This document shows positions 1-11,949 of a stretch of DNA of 64,000 bases, piece by piece (the stretch's first letter is position 1; the number at the start of each line of letters is the position of its first letter). Where the stretch lies: NCBI GenBank assembly GCA_907163375.1, contig CAJQUW010011033.1, positions 124,001-188,000 on the forward strand. The letters run 5' to 3'. The position numbers and the translations under genes are program-made. The notes beneath the pieces are model-generated. The model did no database searches. It was not told the origin of the DNA and saw only the letters and a list, made by a program, of their open reading frames with translations. This DNA comes from Prostheceraeus crozeri (taxonomy: Eukaryota > Platyhelminthes > Polycladida > Euryleptidae).

Positions 1-179
1 GCACTTGGACAAGGAATCGGTGCTTGTATGAAGGGATTGGGGCAATAATAGCCAGCTGGACATTGTGTACACGTAAATACAGTTCGCCCAATAGGGGTAT
101 AGTGACCTGCCGCGCAAACAGCCATGGTACTTGTTGCCGGAGTGCACGCGAAGCCATGTGGACATAAGATACATGCCAA
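1..179 (-). CDS. Coding exon 10 of the Cys-rich gene, cut by window edge
   Basis: TTTCAG acceptor at its right border; the frame is open to the left window edge. It encodes CPHGFACTPAT, CAAGHYTPIG and CPAGYYCPNP, so the module array resumes after exon 9. The gene continues outside the window. Confidence 0.85.
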   Translation of the reverse strand, partial: MACILCPHGFACTPATSTMAVCAAGHYTPIGRTVFTCTQCPAGYYCPNPFIQAPIPCPS

Positions 180-953
180 CTGAAATTTGGAACATGAGCA
201 CATGAAATCATTCTTCCAAAGCAACCAATGTATTAAAATATGATCGCAGCAACTCTGTGTTTTCATTGTCAACTTAGTTTAATAGCATTGTTATATTGTC
301 GAACTTGATTAAAGTACCTCATATTGTCATTAACTTTTTATTAGCAAATTACGCTAAATATAACAGAAATAACGTTGCTATTTGTTACCATATGATGTTT
401 TGTGCTCGACATCACAACAGAAAAACGAAAAGTTAAAAAGTTAACAGTGTATCAGATGTGGAACCGGTCGACATTTTTGTGAACCGACCCGAACGGCCAG
501 TCACGTGATTCGACCGGTACCCGACCGGCCGGTCGAGCGGTCAATTCGTAATGCCGATGCATACTCGTATACCTTACCTGTATATACAGTACTTTATTAT
601 CATAGACAAAGTAGGTACAAAATAGTTATAAAGAAAGTATGCCTTTTTTGCGCATCTCATCAGAACAGTGACAAAATCATCTACTAAGTTTACAGGAAGC
701 AAATTTCTTGAAGTATTGCTTAAATCGCTCATCCTGTCATCACCCGAGTGTTTTCAGAAGACTGATTATGTCTAGGACAAGTGCCACAGAGCTTGGAGAA
801 TCTGTTCTGGCGAATCTCTTGACAATGAGCTCCGCGCTTTGGAAGGAATTTCCTGGGTAAACGGATTCAGTTCCAGTGAGAGGAGTTCACGATCTTACGG
901 TGTCCAATGGTGTAGGCAACGGTGGCGATGCGAATGACAATGTGTATCATACC
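180..953. other. Intron sequence, no further feature
   Basis: AT-rich intron between exons 10 and 9. A CCGGTC-rich stretch at about 463-545 stands out in composition, but no paired terminus was found. Confidence 0.5.
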
Positions 954-3808
954 TAGGGTTGGCACGAAATATTACACGAAGTTCATTTTTTTGTTTCCTC
1001 CGAAGTTTATCGAAGTTTTTTTTATTACAATGTCATTTTTCTCATGCACTGATATCATATCGAGGTCCTGCTTATGAATGGTAACTTTAATTTATTATTG
1101 AAGAATTAATTGCTACTTTAAAGGCTGTGATAAATAGGTGCTCATCAATAAACCAGCTGATTTTTCTTCACGAGCCAATCAAATTAAGACACAAGCATAT
1201 CCCGGCTACCATAAATGCGGTTGCGGAAAGAAGACTGCTGCAACGTTCGCCATCGTTTTATTCGTCAATGCACAACCCGAAAAGCTCTATCATCTAATCT
1301 AACCGTAAGCTCAATCAATTGATTACTAAACTTATTCACTTGGTCAGCCGAGAAACTTAAACGAAGTAACATTAAATGATTAAATGAAGTAATTAGTGAT
1401 AAGAAGTTTGTTGCTTCATTATCAAATCATGGCTAATCATGTTATCACTGCCCCCGTCCGCTGTCACTCATCACTGAATGAGTTGCCAAGTTTTAGCGCT
1501 CCACTTATCGGACGCAAGCGCAACTTCCCCACGGCATGAAAAATTGCTGTTGTTTGTGAACAGGTGGCGGCAAGCCTTCGTGTGCGCAGATCAACCGTTA
1601 ATACAACAAAATTATCAAGCTGTGTGCAGTTGACCGTTAAAAACATTGTTAACGCGAAGGTGGAGTAAACGTGTTAATTGAATGAAATTGTTCACATTGT
1701 TGTCCAAATTCGAAAAAATCTGAAAGCTCAACACGAGTCTGATTCAATGGTGAAATCTTAATTTTCCTGTATTGCGCAGTTTCGTCTGTAGGCATCGATG
1801 AATGAATTGACCAAACATTCATACTTTTAGGTCTGCAGACCACAACTGACAAGACACAACTTAATCGCTCTGCCAAATCAAAGTACTTAACACATCCTTT
1901 CACATGGCATACAATGTTAAGTTAATAGAGGTTGAGCATCTTCATCAATGAAAAAATCAAGTCAGACTTTTTCAGCAGCTTTTTTTCTGTAAAACCTATT
2001 AGAACTGCATGTTTTTGTATATTCAACGAATCTTACAATCTTTACGCAATGATGAAGCTGAATGATAGCTCACAGTATGTCAATTTTCATCAAAAAAAAA
2101 TCTGTCGTCTTCATTTTGAAATCCTGCCTCAAAGAATACGCTCAGTCTTCTTCGCAAGGCCTCCTGACCACAACTGACCATTTAAGAAAGTTAAATATGC
2201 GTGTCTTTAAATTTACATACGTTAAAATAATCTATGGAGCAAAAGGTTTCATTTGGTATATCGTTTATCAAATTGAACCCACGACTTCAACACGAAAATT
2301 GCATTTGAAAATGGGTTGACCTTTTTTGTGCGATTATTTTTGATACTAGGCCTATCCGTATGATTCGGTGAGCAAACAGTTCATCACTTGATTATTCCAT
2401 TCTCTAATTTGCAGTACATATGTAGCAGAGGACCAATATTATTTGGTAGTCTAAAATTTTCGGTAAAAAGCTTATTCTAGTGAAATCTAGTCTGAGTCAC
2501 AATCACAACTCACTATGTGCTTCAAGAGTTTGTAATCACATTATGTGTGTACGAAGATGTAGTACATTTGCATTGGATGTTGTGGTGTGGCGTGTGGTAA
2601 TGCCGTAACCAGCACCATCAAACGGGGATGTGGTGCAGCAACAGACCAGAAAGGGCAACATTTTCAGGTTGCAACTAATGATAAGCTTATTCAACAGGGA
2701 GACGGAATTGAGTTTATATAAAATTTAAATGCGTTGGAAGTTAATAATCAGCCTGTTCATTACCGATAGATTATTTATCAATTGAGAACTAACAATGCTC
2801 GTAATTCTCAGCTTTGGAGTTGAAGTCAACAAGTTACTCACAGAGACAAATAACCATTTTGAAAAATGTTAACTTGAATATATAGTTTATACTTTCTAGA
2901 ATGTGTTTTAGCCTTACATATTCATAGGTCTACATAGGTCAAAAATTACGACGCATGCGCAGATATACATGTAGATGGTGCATTGTCAAGTAACCTATTG
3001 TTTTCGTGACATAAAAATCTGGTCAGAAGTACTGAATCGTGTTGTAGATACGATGTCAAGCAACCTATTGTAACGTTGTGTCAGGTAACCTATTGTTTTT
3101 GTGATATAGAAATCTGGTCAGTAGTACTGAATCGTGTTGTAGATACACGCATGAGCTAGACTTCCAGTTATGGTATACATAGAGCAATAAAAACTATAGA
3201 TTTATCTGTTCTTGATTTTTTCTACATTTTTCGCCCTTTTGATACGCAAGCGAGAACCATAGTATATAAACCCAGTAAGCTTGCGTTGTACACCTTGTAC
3301 ATAGCCGCAATTTGATATTTGCAAGAATTTGCAACATCAGAAATGCAGAAGTCACGTTTAAAATCATGGAAAAAACAAGGAAAATTATTTTCAAAAATGA
3401 ACGGGAACTCTGTGCATTCTAAATTTACCGGTACCATTATTCGATAAGCATCATAATTCATATCATAATGGGGCAACATTTTTTATAATGGTTGGGACAA
3501 CAGAAATGTCAGCTATGGTACTGCCTATGCTTCATTAAAGAGCAGTCAGATAACTTTGATTCTGTAGGATTAAGTTTCGCGTATGGTCCCTTCGTCTCAT
3601 CAGACGGTGTATTTATGAAGGTAGCTTCATCACTTTAGATGGCTGCAAGAATTGGACGTCATAAGGACTTCGTGTGGACCGGTGTGAACATACTCTACCA
3701 AAGAAAGGAAGATAACCGAAAATCCATCTAAAAATAATAAACTTCGCGAAGCATTTGATTTATTATTTCCTCCGAATCAAAAAAAACTTCGGAGTTTTGC
3801 CAACCCTA
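954..3808. mobile_element. Non-autonomous hAT-like element, 2855 bp, perfect 8-bp TSD
   Basis: The terminal inverted repeat is TAGGGTTGGCA at both ends, continuing into imperfect CTTCGGAG/CTCCGAAG-rich subterminal pairs. ATCATACC lies directly before (946-953) and directly after (3809-3816), a perfect 8-bp duplication as made by hAT transposases. No transposase ORF is present, so it would need one in trans. Sharp termini and an intact duplication suggest a fairly recent insertion. Confidence 0.85.
2984..3146 (+). repeat. Short tandem duplication inside the 2855-bp hAT element
   Basis: A unit containing TAACCTATTG, AATCTGGTCAG and TACTGAATCGTGTTGTAGAT occurs at 2984-3051 and 3080-3146 with few differences. 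Confidence 0.8.
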
Positions 3809-4973
3809 ATCATACCATGCGTCATTCGGTTGGCGGCCTATTTCAGCAACATGTCCGTTGACAAAGCTCGGTGTAAAGATATTTTACAAGCCAATATCCA
3901 CCTTCAGGAGCATGTTGGCAAGAGGAAGGGATCGCCTCAAATGCGCCAATATCTCCTGCTCATGGGCATACGTTGCGGAGAGCTCAAGAGCGGTGGAGGA
4001 GCGTGGTGACGGAGCACAGCTAGACGCAACGTGATGAATGCCGCTTCATCTTCGGAAGTTGCCTCGCAAGTTATCGATGCCGGTCACAGAATTAACTGGC
4101 AACATTGCCAGACACTGCATCGTGTGCTGGTTTGCCGTTAACGCCTCATTAAAGAGTAGTTTCGATGGTCAAGTAAATCCAGTAGTGTGAATAACGTGAG
4201 TGAAATACTGAAACTGCTTGGTCTCATAGCCTTGACCGACGTTCCTTTAAGGTGTGTCTCCTATTTTCGTATCTCTGGTTTTGTTTTAACCTTTACTCAT
4301 ACTACTTTTAACTTTTGGATAGTAGCAAATTAAATTTTTGTCATTGTCATATCGACTTCGAACAGTTATTGACAATATTGTTGATAATTAAGTCTACTAA
4401 ATCACTTTCATTTACGAGCGGATCATAAAAACGAACCACTCAAATTATGCCGAAATTCAATTGATCCTTGTGACTTCCAATAATGTCTCACAAGAGCATC
4501 ATTAGACAGCTTCCATTCTCAGCTTTCTAACAAGCTATGATAAGACTGTATCCTTTGTTGTGTTTGCTGGACAGTGGTCAAAATGTGAAAATCGTAAGTT
4601 TTCAAAGAGAAAACAAGTGAGTACGATGCTGAATCAGGCATGGTAGGACCAAGCATCTTGAGCTTTATTTTGATGTATTGTTGATAGAAATCGGTGCACC
4701 AGGAAAGAATTAGTGGCATTGTAAATTTATCACAAAATCGTGACCTATTAAATGAAAATGTCATATTCTCACTTCATCAAAGATTATAGTACTTGGAAAA
4801 AGAATGTTCAAATTTTATTCAGATGAGTTCAATAACTAATTTTCAAAATTCTTTCAACAATATATTTGTTACCGCGAAATTCCATTATTAAATTCTTTAA
4901 TTTATGCTACTTTATAATTATTTGTAATTATATAGAAATATTAGTATATAGAAACATTTGTGAGGCGTGAGCC

Positions 4974-5603
4974 CACAGAATTAAATATTTTGTTTAACTG
5001 CCTCGGTTTGCTAGAAGTGTGATTAATTCGAAATCGCCGGCACATCGAGGAACTTATTAAGTGGGCAAGAAGGAATTCCTGATACCTTACAGAGATAGGA
5101 AAAAAGTCGTGCGTCGCTTGCGGATTAATGTGAGTTCAAGCAAAATGCTTTGATTGCCACAATTCCTTCAGATTCGAAGAATTCAGATCATTGCGCACAA
5201 GTTTTCCCCATAATGTTGGCCCTTCCGATCATTATTAAAAAAAGTAGCAGACGTACGAAAACAAGTTCACTTGATGTTTTCACATCCTCTCCTCGGCATT
5301 ACTCACTGTATAGTGCATACATTAAATCGAATGCTAGCCAAGAAAGTGATGTGTGTTTTGGTGTGTGCGAAGTGATATCACAGCACGCACGCATCCCTCA
5401 CTGGCTCTGGTGTCCTCTGCTGACAGCTTATTGTTTGCCTTTTCCAATTACAAGCGAAACACGAATTATCCATTCGAGAAGGAGCAAGTTGTCTAATTCT
5501 GTGATGTGTCATTTCGATATTAAGGCTAAATATAACCCTTCTCTATATAGAATATAATCCTTTCTAGGAAACCGAAGCGCGCGCAGATGAATCTAATTCT
5601 ATG
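4974..5603 (+). mobile_element. hAT-like MITE, four-copy family, copy 1
   Basis: Begins CACAGAATTAAATATTTTG and ends with its imperfect inverted repeat (about 42 bp, with a TTTGCTAGAA / TTCTAGGAAA inner part). Flanks CGTGAGCC and CGTGGGGC match at 6 of 8 positions, a decayed 8-bp TSD. No coding capacity. ORFs across it recur in the other copies because the DNA repeats. Confidence 0.85.
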
Positions 5604-6569
5604 CGTGGGGCAATAAGCAGATAAATTGTAGATGTCATGGGAAACTTGCGCTTCCTACTATTTATGAAAACCTTGGTACAATATATCGGCTATTTAACAA
5701 TGATTCGAAGACAAAGCTCGTGCACCAATTGGTGTAAACATGCATCAACATTACATTACAAGTGCTGAAAACTGTAGATGTTATGAGAAGATTCGCAGCA
5801 TGTTCGCGACCTTGCCTTCCTTTTATCTGAAATGTGAGATGTTATTTTACCATGCCAATATATTATTATGTTAATAAGTTGCCATGTTTGTCCAAATTTT
5901 TTAGCAATAGACGACTTATGACTATTCAGTGAATGCACCAGCATGATGAATAGTGAACAGCTGCAGTCGAGGCGCTGAGAGAGCAAAAACACACTTTCGC
6001 TAATGGTCTATGGAGAGAGAATTCGGGCAAAACATTTTTAGCAAGCAGAATTGCAATTTTGAGGAAATTTGCGGTATTACATATTATTCCGTAGTTCACC
6101 GATTTCAATGAGCAATATATCAAAATAAAGCTTGAAAAATGCTCGTTCTCTTCGTGTCTCATTCATTGTCATACTCACATGTTTTCTCTTTGAAAACTTA
6201 TGATTTGTAAATTGAACGATTTTCACATTTTGTCCAGCGAACATAATGACGGATACAGTCTTATCGTATCCTATTAGAAAGCTGACAATGCAAACTCTCG
6301 AATGATATATAGCACGTTGATGTGCGACATGATTGGAAGTCATGAGAATCGATTGAATTTCGATATAATTTAAATGGTCCTATTTCTATGATCAGCTCTG
6401 TAGATCGTAAAATGCTTTTGTAAATTCAGAACGTGAGCATGCTTGCCAGTGGCAAGCGAAATGCATAATTCTTCAAAGTGAAGGCTTGTTCCAATTTCAT
6501 AACCTAACATCTGGTTTCCCCTAGCTTTACAACTTGGATCATCCCGTTAGATCAAAAATCCATTCTCTC

Positions 6570-7754
6570 CAGGGTTGTGACAATGGTAATGAAGCCGTTT
6601 AATTACCATAGTAACTACCATTACAGGTAATTACTCCTTATGTAAATTAAGTCAGTACTGACTGCTATCAGCATGAGAAAGTTACCAGGACACTGAGTGG
6701 AGATCAGGAATGGGTAGCTTAAGTGTGGTAGCCTACGTTTGAGCGGTCGAGTGGAAAGATGGGAAGCACATGTTTTTTGAGGCGGAGCAGGAGCGGGACT
6801 AAGTCTAGGATTTGAGAAGAGCGGCAATTTTTTAAATGATTCCAAAGCACATGAACAAATTGCACCGATCAAAGTCTTAGCAGCTTGAAAGAACAGAATA
6901 CTCCATGCAAAAGCATCCAGATTAACTGCTGGTAATTAGCCGCAAATAGTGAATGTACAAGTCAATTGTTTTCATTAAGATTCATCACACACTAGCTCAT
7001 AGTTCCGCAAACTTTGAACCCTTTCCGGTCAAATTCAAGTAAATATTTTTCGTTCCTGCCGCATTTTAGAATTATCGTCTTCTACATACACATAATAGTA
7101 TGAAAACTGCTATCTTATTTGCATCACTTATTAAATATTGGATCCCCAACTATGGATTTTGTTATTTATTAGATTTCAAACAAATTGAAAGATTTTATTA
7201 GATATAGGTATTTAAAGAAAGTAATGATTAATTGAACGAACGAATTACAACTGATCACAGAAAGAAAGAAGATCAACGTGCTCGATGAGCCTCAATTTCA
7301 GAACAAAATTTATGGAAATTAGGGTCGAATTTTGAAACGTACTTCAGTCAAGCACCGAATCGAAAAAATTGCAGACAAGATTGCAGGACGTACGCTGTGC
7401 CCCGCACGCCCTAACAGCCCGTGCCCATAGCGGCCAATCACCTTTGTATTTGCTACAGGCAATGGTGTTGTTGAAGATAGCGTGCTATGATAGCGTGCGC
7501 ACATAGCTTGTGAACTCCGTCACTGCCAGTGCGTCATAGTCTTCAATGTGTGTCAGTGTTTGTTGTCCCCAAAAGGACAATTAATTTGAGTAAGTGACTT
7601 GATTGTTTTCAAATTCGTGATCAAAATCTTACCAACGTGAATTAATACCTTCTTCGTGTACGATAAGATATTCGATAGCATGTTCGAAAAAACTGCTGAT
7701 AATTACCATGGCAAAAGCAGTTTTCAATAAGTAATTACCACCGGCACAACCCTG
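6570..7754. mobile_element. hAT-like non-autonomous element, 1185 bp
   Basis: Termini CAGGGTTGTG / CACAACCCTG, with further paired TAATTACC motifs inside. Flanking octamers ATTCTCTC and ATTCTCAC match 7 of 8. No transposase is seen. Confidence 0.8.
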
Positions 7755-7890
7755 ATTCTCACAATGCACCGTATGAGAATTCTCACTGCAACTAAACGAT
7801 CTCAAGAGTTATCGATGGTCATCGTATTTTCAAACTAACTTCGTAAGAATACATATCCAACAATGATGTGAATCGAGAGAAATGGATTAC

Positions 7891-8120
7891 CTGCAACTTT
7901 GGTGGAGGAACATAGTTTGTTGGGCAAGCTTCTTCGTAAGCACGTCCAGGAACTACACGTGAATCGAATAAGTTTGGAGGTTGAAAGGTAACTGCACTGA
8001 TGTACACATATTTTCCTGCCGCTGGGAAGTTACAGGTGGTTGAAGACGCTGAAGCGAATCTCCCGAACGCACATGGAAAAAGTACATTAGCTCCAGTTGC
8101 AGCAATAGCTTGTCCATAAC
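7891..8120 (-). CDS. Coding exon 9 of the Cys-rich gene
   Basis: 230 nt, about 76 residues, mostly without the CPxG motif (includes GYGQAIAATGANVLFPCAFG and YEEACPTNYVPPPK). TTTCAG acceptor and GTAAT donor. It accepts phase 1 from exon 8 and leaves in phase 0, as exon 10 needs. Exons 8-9 may form a separate domain between Cys-rich blocks; I do not recognise it. Confidence 0.75.
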
Positions 8121-8770
8121 CTGAAATTAGGCAGTTACGCAAGTTAAAAATTTTGACAAGTAGCTACGAAGGAAATTAAGCCTACTGGGTGTCTGAAAAT
8201 TATTGAAGAAGTGTTTTGAAAATTACCAACAAATTCAGCTCTAAGCATTCAACACAACGATTGAAAGAATATAATACAATGCAGCCACGGTTTCAGAAAC
8301 ATCCGAAGGTGTGGAGTGGGACCCAGAATACTAACAATCTAGCCCAATCCACCCATCACCAAACTAACAGCACCCTGCACCACCCATGAAGGCCCTGATA
8401 TGTTACAATGGATGCAGACATACACGGACACTCCATTAAGCCGACAAGGACATAGCTTCTCTTATAGGAGGGTCCCTATCAAGCTCATTGACCTCGACTC
8501 GTTTGCACCTTTGTCATGCTGACTTCCAATTAAAGCAAACCTGTCAGCAATCCTCCACTCTATCAGGACGTGTTCACTAGCGCTACACATTGCCAGTGAC
8601 AGGTTGTCTGCAACAGTCATAAGCTCGAACGGGCCAGGAACCCAACAATATTCAGCCCTAACACCAAGTAATCAGACCAAACTATCGCTACTCCAGACAC
8701 AGCAATCAAGCAAGTGCTCTCGGACTTACGCTAAATTACGCATGTGGCACTGAAATATGAAAGTTGACTT
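8121..8770. other. Intron sequence, no recognised feature
   Basis: Left part of the 28.5-kb intron. 8280-8700 is less AT-rich than its surroundings and may be an old repeat, but no terminus or reading frame was recognised. Confidence 0.4.
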
Positions 8771-8774
8771 TGGC

Positions 8775-9065
8775 GTCGTTTTCTTAGTTAGCGGTTTTCT
8801 ACATTATCCTCTCTTTCTCTATCTTTCGGCGCTTCCCCAGCGAGCTGTTGGTCGCCGCAGCGGATCCTCTTTCTCCAAGCATCCCGGTCGTGCACGTCCT
8901 TTTCAATCACTCCAACCATTTCTATGTCTCCCTAGACAACATCCATAAATCTTCTTTTTTTCTGTGTCTTCCTCGTACTCGGCAGCTACCATCACCTTCC
9001 TTCCCACGTACCGATCGTCTCTCTGTATCACATGCCCGCTCCATCTTAGTCTGGCCTAATTAAAG
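8775..9065 (-). mobile_element. LINE fragment, C-terminal end of a reverse-transcriptase ORF (RTE-like)
   Basis: Read on the minus strand with frame changes, it recalls the end of non-LTR retrotransposon ORF2: a GHV.QRDDR-like segment, then GVIEKDVHDRDAWRKRIRCG, as in the usual tail '...KDVxDRxxWR...'. No full frame remains. Heavily 5'-truncated and decayed; the family is assigned from memory of the motif order only. Confidence 0.5.
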
Positions 9066-9243
9066 TGTTTTTATGTGGCCTATTAAAGTGATATCTCTAA
9101 TCGAAATATTCAACTGCTAATTTCTTCGAAGCATATTGCTGGCCTTGGATTACTGATATCTGGGAATTATTAGTTTGCCTATGCCATGTTGTCTTGGGGA
9201 ATGAAGCCATCTGACTGGATTGCGCTGATTCTTCAAATGAGAC

Positions 9244-9854
9244 CACAGAATTAAATATTTTGTTTATCTGCTTCGGTTTGCTAGAAGTGTGATTAATACG
9301 AAATCGCCGGCACAACGAGGAACTTATTAAGTGGGCAAGAAGGAATTCCTAATACCTTACAGAGATAGGAAAAAAGTCGTGCATCGCTTGCGGATTAAGA
9401 TGAGTTCAAGCAAAATGCTTTGATTGCCACAATTCCTTCAGATTCGAAGAATTCAGATCATTGCCACAAGGTTTCCCCATAATGTTGGCCCTTCCGATCA
9501 TTATTTAAAAAAGTAGCATGTGTACGAAAACAAGTTCACTTGATGTTTTCACATCCTCTCCTCGGCATTACTCACTGTATACTGCATACAATGAATCGAA
9601 TGCTAGCCAAGAAAGCGATGTGTGTTTTGGTGTGTGCGAAGTGAAATCACAGCGCGCACGCATCTCTCACTGGTTCTGGTGTCCTCTGCTGACAGCTTAT
9701 TGCTTGCCATTTCCAATAGCAAGCGAAACACGAATTATTCATTCGAGAAGGAGCAAGATGTCTAATTCTGTGATGTGCCATTTCGATATTAAGGTTGGAT
9801 ATAACTCTTCCTTTCTAGGAAACCGAAGAACGCGCAGATGAATATAATTCTGTG
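9244..9854 (+). mobile_element. hAT-like MITE, four-copy family, copy 2
   Basis: Same CACAGAATTA termini as the 4974 copy and a near-identical interior. Flanks AATGAGAC and ATTGAGGC match 6 of 8. Confidence 0.85.
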
Positions 9855-9876
9855 ATTGAGGCTTATGTTATATTTT

Positions 9877-9955
9877 CGCTCGTCGATAACTCAGTTGGTA
9901 GATCGGTGGCCTAGTATGGCAGAGGTCGGTGGTTCAAATGCACCAAGACGCGCAG
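9877..9955 (+). repeat. tRNA-like head of a SINE
   Basis: An A-box-like TAACTCAGTTGGTAGA and a B-box-like GGTTCAAAT are spaced as in tRNA genes, but acceptor-stem pairing is poor and no mature tRNA fold is convincing. Probably a SINE head; the body after it was not delimited. Confidence 0.55.
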
Positions 9956-10951
9956 CTATTTTCCATCTGCGAAATTATAGGCACCTACATAGAATAGAAG
10001 AATATCCCTCCACCGTATAGGCTTGTGAATCTATCCAGCTGACACTCTCTCCCTGCCTTATTGCATGTGGCAATCAAAGCGACAGGTTCGGTGATCACGT
10101 CAATTGGCCATAGGTCAATTGAGGCCTGCATACATCTTTCTCCACGCTCGCAGCACAAGGGAGACAGTCGCCTCTCGATAGTGAATGGATCAATGATGAT
10201 CATCCATTAAGACGATGAGATCTCAGCTCCCGATTTCTATAAGCCTGTTGAGGAAACTATTCTGTATTATACATATATCACAATAATGCTCTGTTATCAA
10301 ACCACTGACATAGGCCTTCAAATCCGAAAAACTGCATGTGCGTGTACGTCGACAGGTCGTCTAGACTTATTGGTGATTGGTCCAGACAATTTTTTATGCA
10401 TCGATGATGATTCTACCTCGATTTTTTCGATAATAGGCTTATCGGCTTGTTGACAATTTTTTCTTTCCCTGGAGCGCCGATAGGCGAGTTCTTCTGTAGA
10501 CATTTTCGTAGCGACAATTTCTATCTACCGTTTGACTTTCAAAATCAATGATGACCAAAGATATTTAATATTATAAAGGGCTAGATAGGAAATAGACGTG
10601 TGTTTACCTTGTGTGCAACGAAGCCAGTGAAAATCAGCAGATACTGCATGAATTTGAAAATTTTTGTAAGCGAGTAACAAGTATTCCTTTTCATTGCCTC
10701 TTTTTAGTAATTACAGAACCAAAACACATTTTAATAATAAATCAAGAAATTTTTATATATGTCTAAAAGCAACGTCCAAATTGCAACAAATAATAGTCTA
10801 ACATTCTACTTTTTCAGATATTTTGCTAAACGCAGTTGTAAGTAAGAGTACTGCTGATACAATTCTTTCAATTAGACTTTATTGCATTATTTTATGTCAG
10901 TTGATTACTATATCTGAAAAGCGCATGTTACATAGGAATAGCCGACAATTG

Positions 10952-11511
10952 CTTAATTTTTAAAAGATTTGGAAAAGCCAAGTAGAGGTTGGTAACTTTT
11001 TTTGGATTTATTCTATCGATATATTTCGGCTATTCAAGTGCCATAGCTATTTTCAAGAAAAACTGTGACATGTATACAAAAGAAATTAACATGAATACAA
11101 GCAAGTTTCAAAATTTGTTTTGGATAAGTATAAAAAAATATGAATAAAAAGTCCTTCAGCCCTTCACACTCGATGCGATTCTTTTTATTCATATAAATCC
11201 TTCTCTATTCTTGAAGACCTTATCATCCCCAGTTTATACATGTAGATATCGGAGGTTGGGTGGGATCTAACAAAATATTGGGTGGCTGCATATCATCAAT
11301 CTGGGGATAGCTTGACTTCTATGGGATACTATGCTATATACTTGCCAAAACAAATTTTGAAACTTGCTTGTATTCATGTTAATTTCTTTTGCATACATGT
11401 CACAGTTTTCTTGAAAATGGCTATGGCACTTGAATAGCCGAAATATATCGATAGAATAAATCCAAAAAAAGTTGCCAATCTCTACTTGGCTTTTCCAAAT
11501 CTTTTAAACAT
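10952..11511. mobile_element. Fold-back element with about 170-bp inverted arms
   Basis: The left arm from TTTAAAAGATTTGGAAAAGC to about 11125 is repeated inverted at about 11345-11508. The direct octamer GACAATTG lies outside both arms (10944-10951 and 11512-11519), a candidate TSD. The arm contains a small hairpin GGCTAT...ATAGCC followed by GAAATATATCGATAGAATAAAT, which resembles the tail of Penelope-like elements. That family link is weak. It sits 124 bp left of the giant palindrome. Confidence 0.6.
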
Positions 11512-11629
11512 GACAATTGGCCAAGGCATTTTCACTCAAATTGTTTCATTTTTAGATGAAAGGAGAGTAAGTTCACCTACAATTCACAAAATATATGACT
11601 AAAAGACTTTTCTGAACAGAAAAGTGAAC

Positions 11630-11635
11630 CGCGTC
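11630..11635 (+). repeat. Left 6-bp target-site duplication of the giant palindrome
   Basis: CGCGTC immediately outside the left terminus; the identical hexamer lies outside the right terminus. Confidence 0.85.
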
Positions 11636-11818
11636 AGTAGTAACAAAAGGTCCAGAATAAACACAGCGCGCGCCCCCCCCCTCCCCCCCCTCTGGAACGA
11701 CAGAGTCTGTCGTGGTGTGCCGGCCAGGTTGGTTCACAACATGTTCGCTGACTCCCCCCCCCTCTGCAACGACAGAGTGTGAGACTCGAGTGAGTTGGTC
11801 CGACCGCCTGGTGGACTT

Positions 11819-11904
11819 GGGCGACCGTCTAGGTTGACGTGGGCGACCGTCTAGGTTGACGTGGGCGACCGTCTAGGTTGACATGGGCGACCGCCTAGGT
11901 TGTC
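11819..11904 (+). repeat. 22-bp tandem repeats near the left terminus
   Basis: Four units of GGGCGACCGTCTAGGTTGAC plus two bases. They sit between C-tract-rich terminal sequence and the 487-bp array. Confidence 0.9.
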
Positions 11905-11949
11905 TTGGATGGTGAAACGGTGGCCAGATTCGGATTCAGCGTCAAATTC

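Noticed and set aside
5150-5557. 135-residue ORF (and its 107-residue relative at 9518) as a gene
   Set aside because: Both lie wholly inside copies of the same hAT MITE; similarity follows from repeat DNA.
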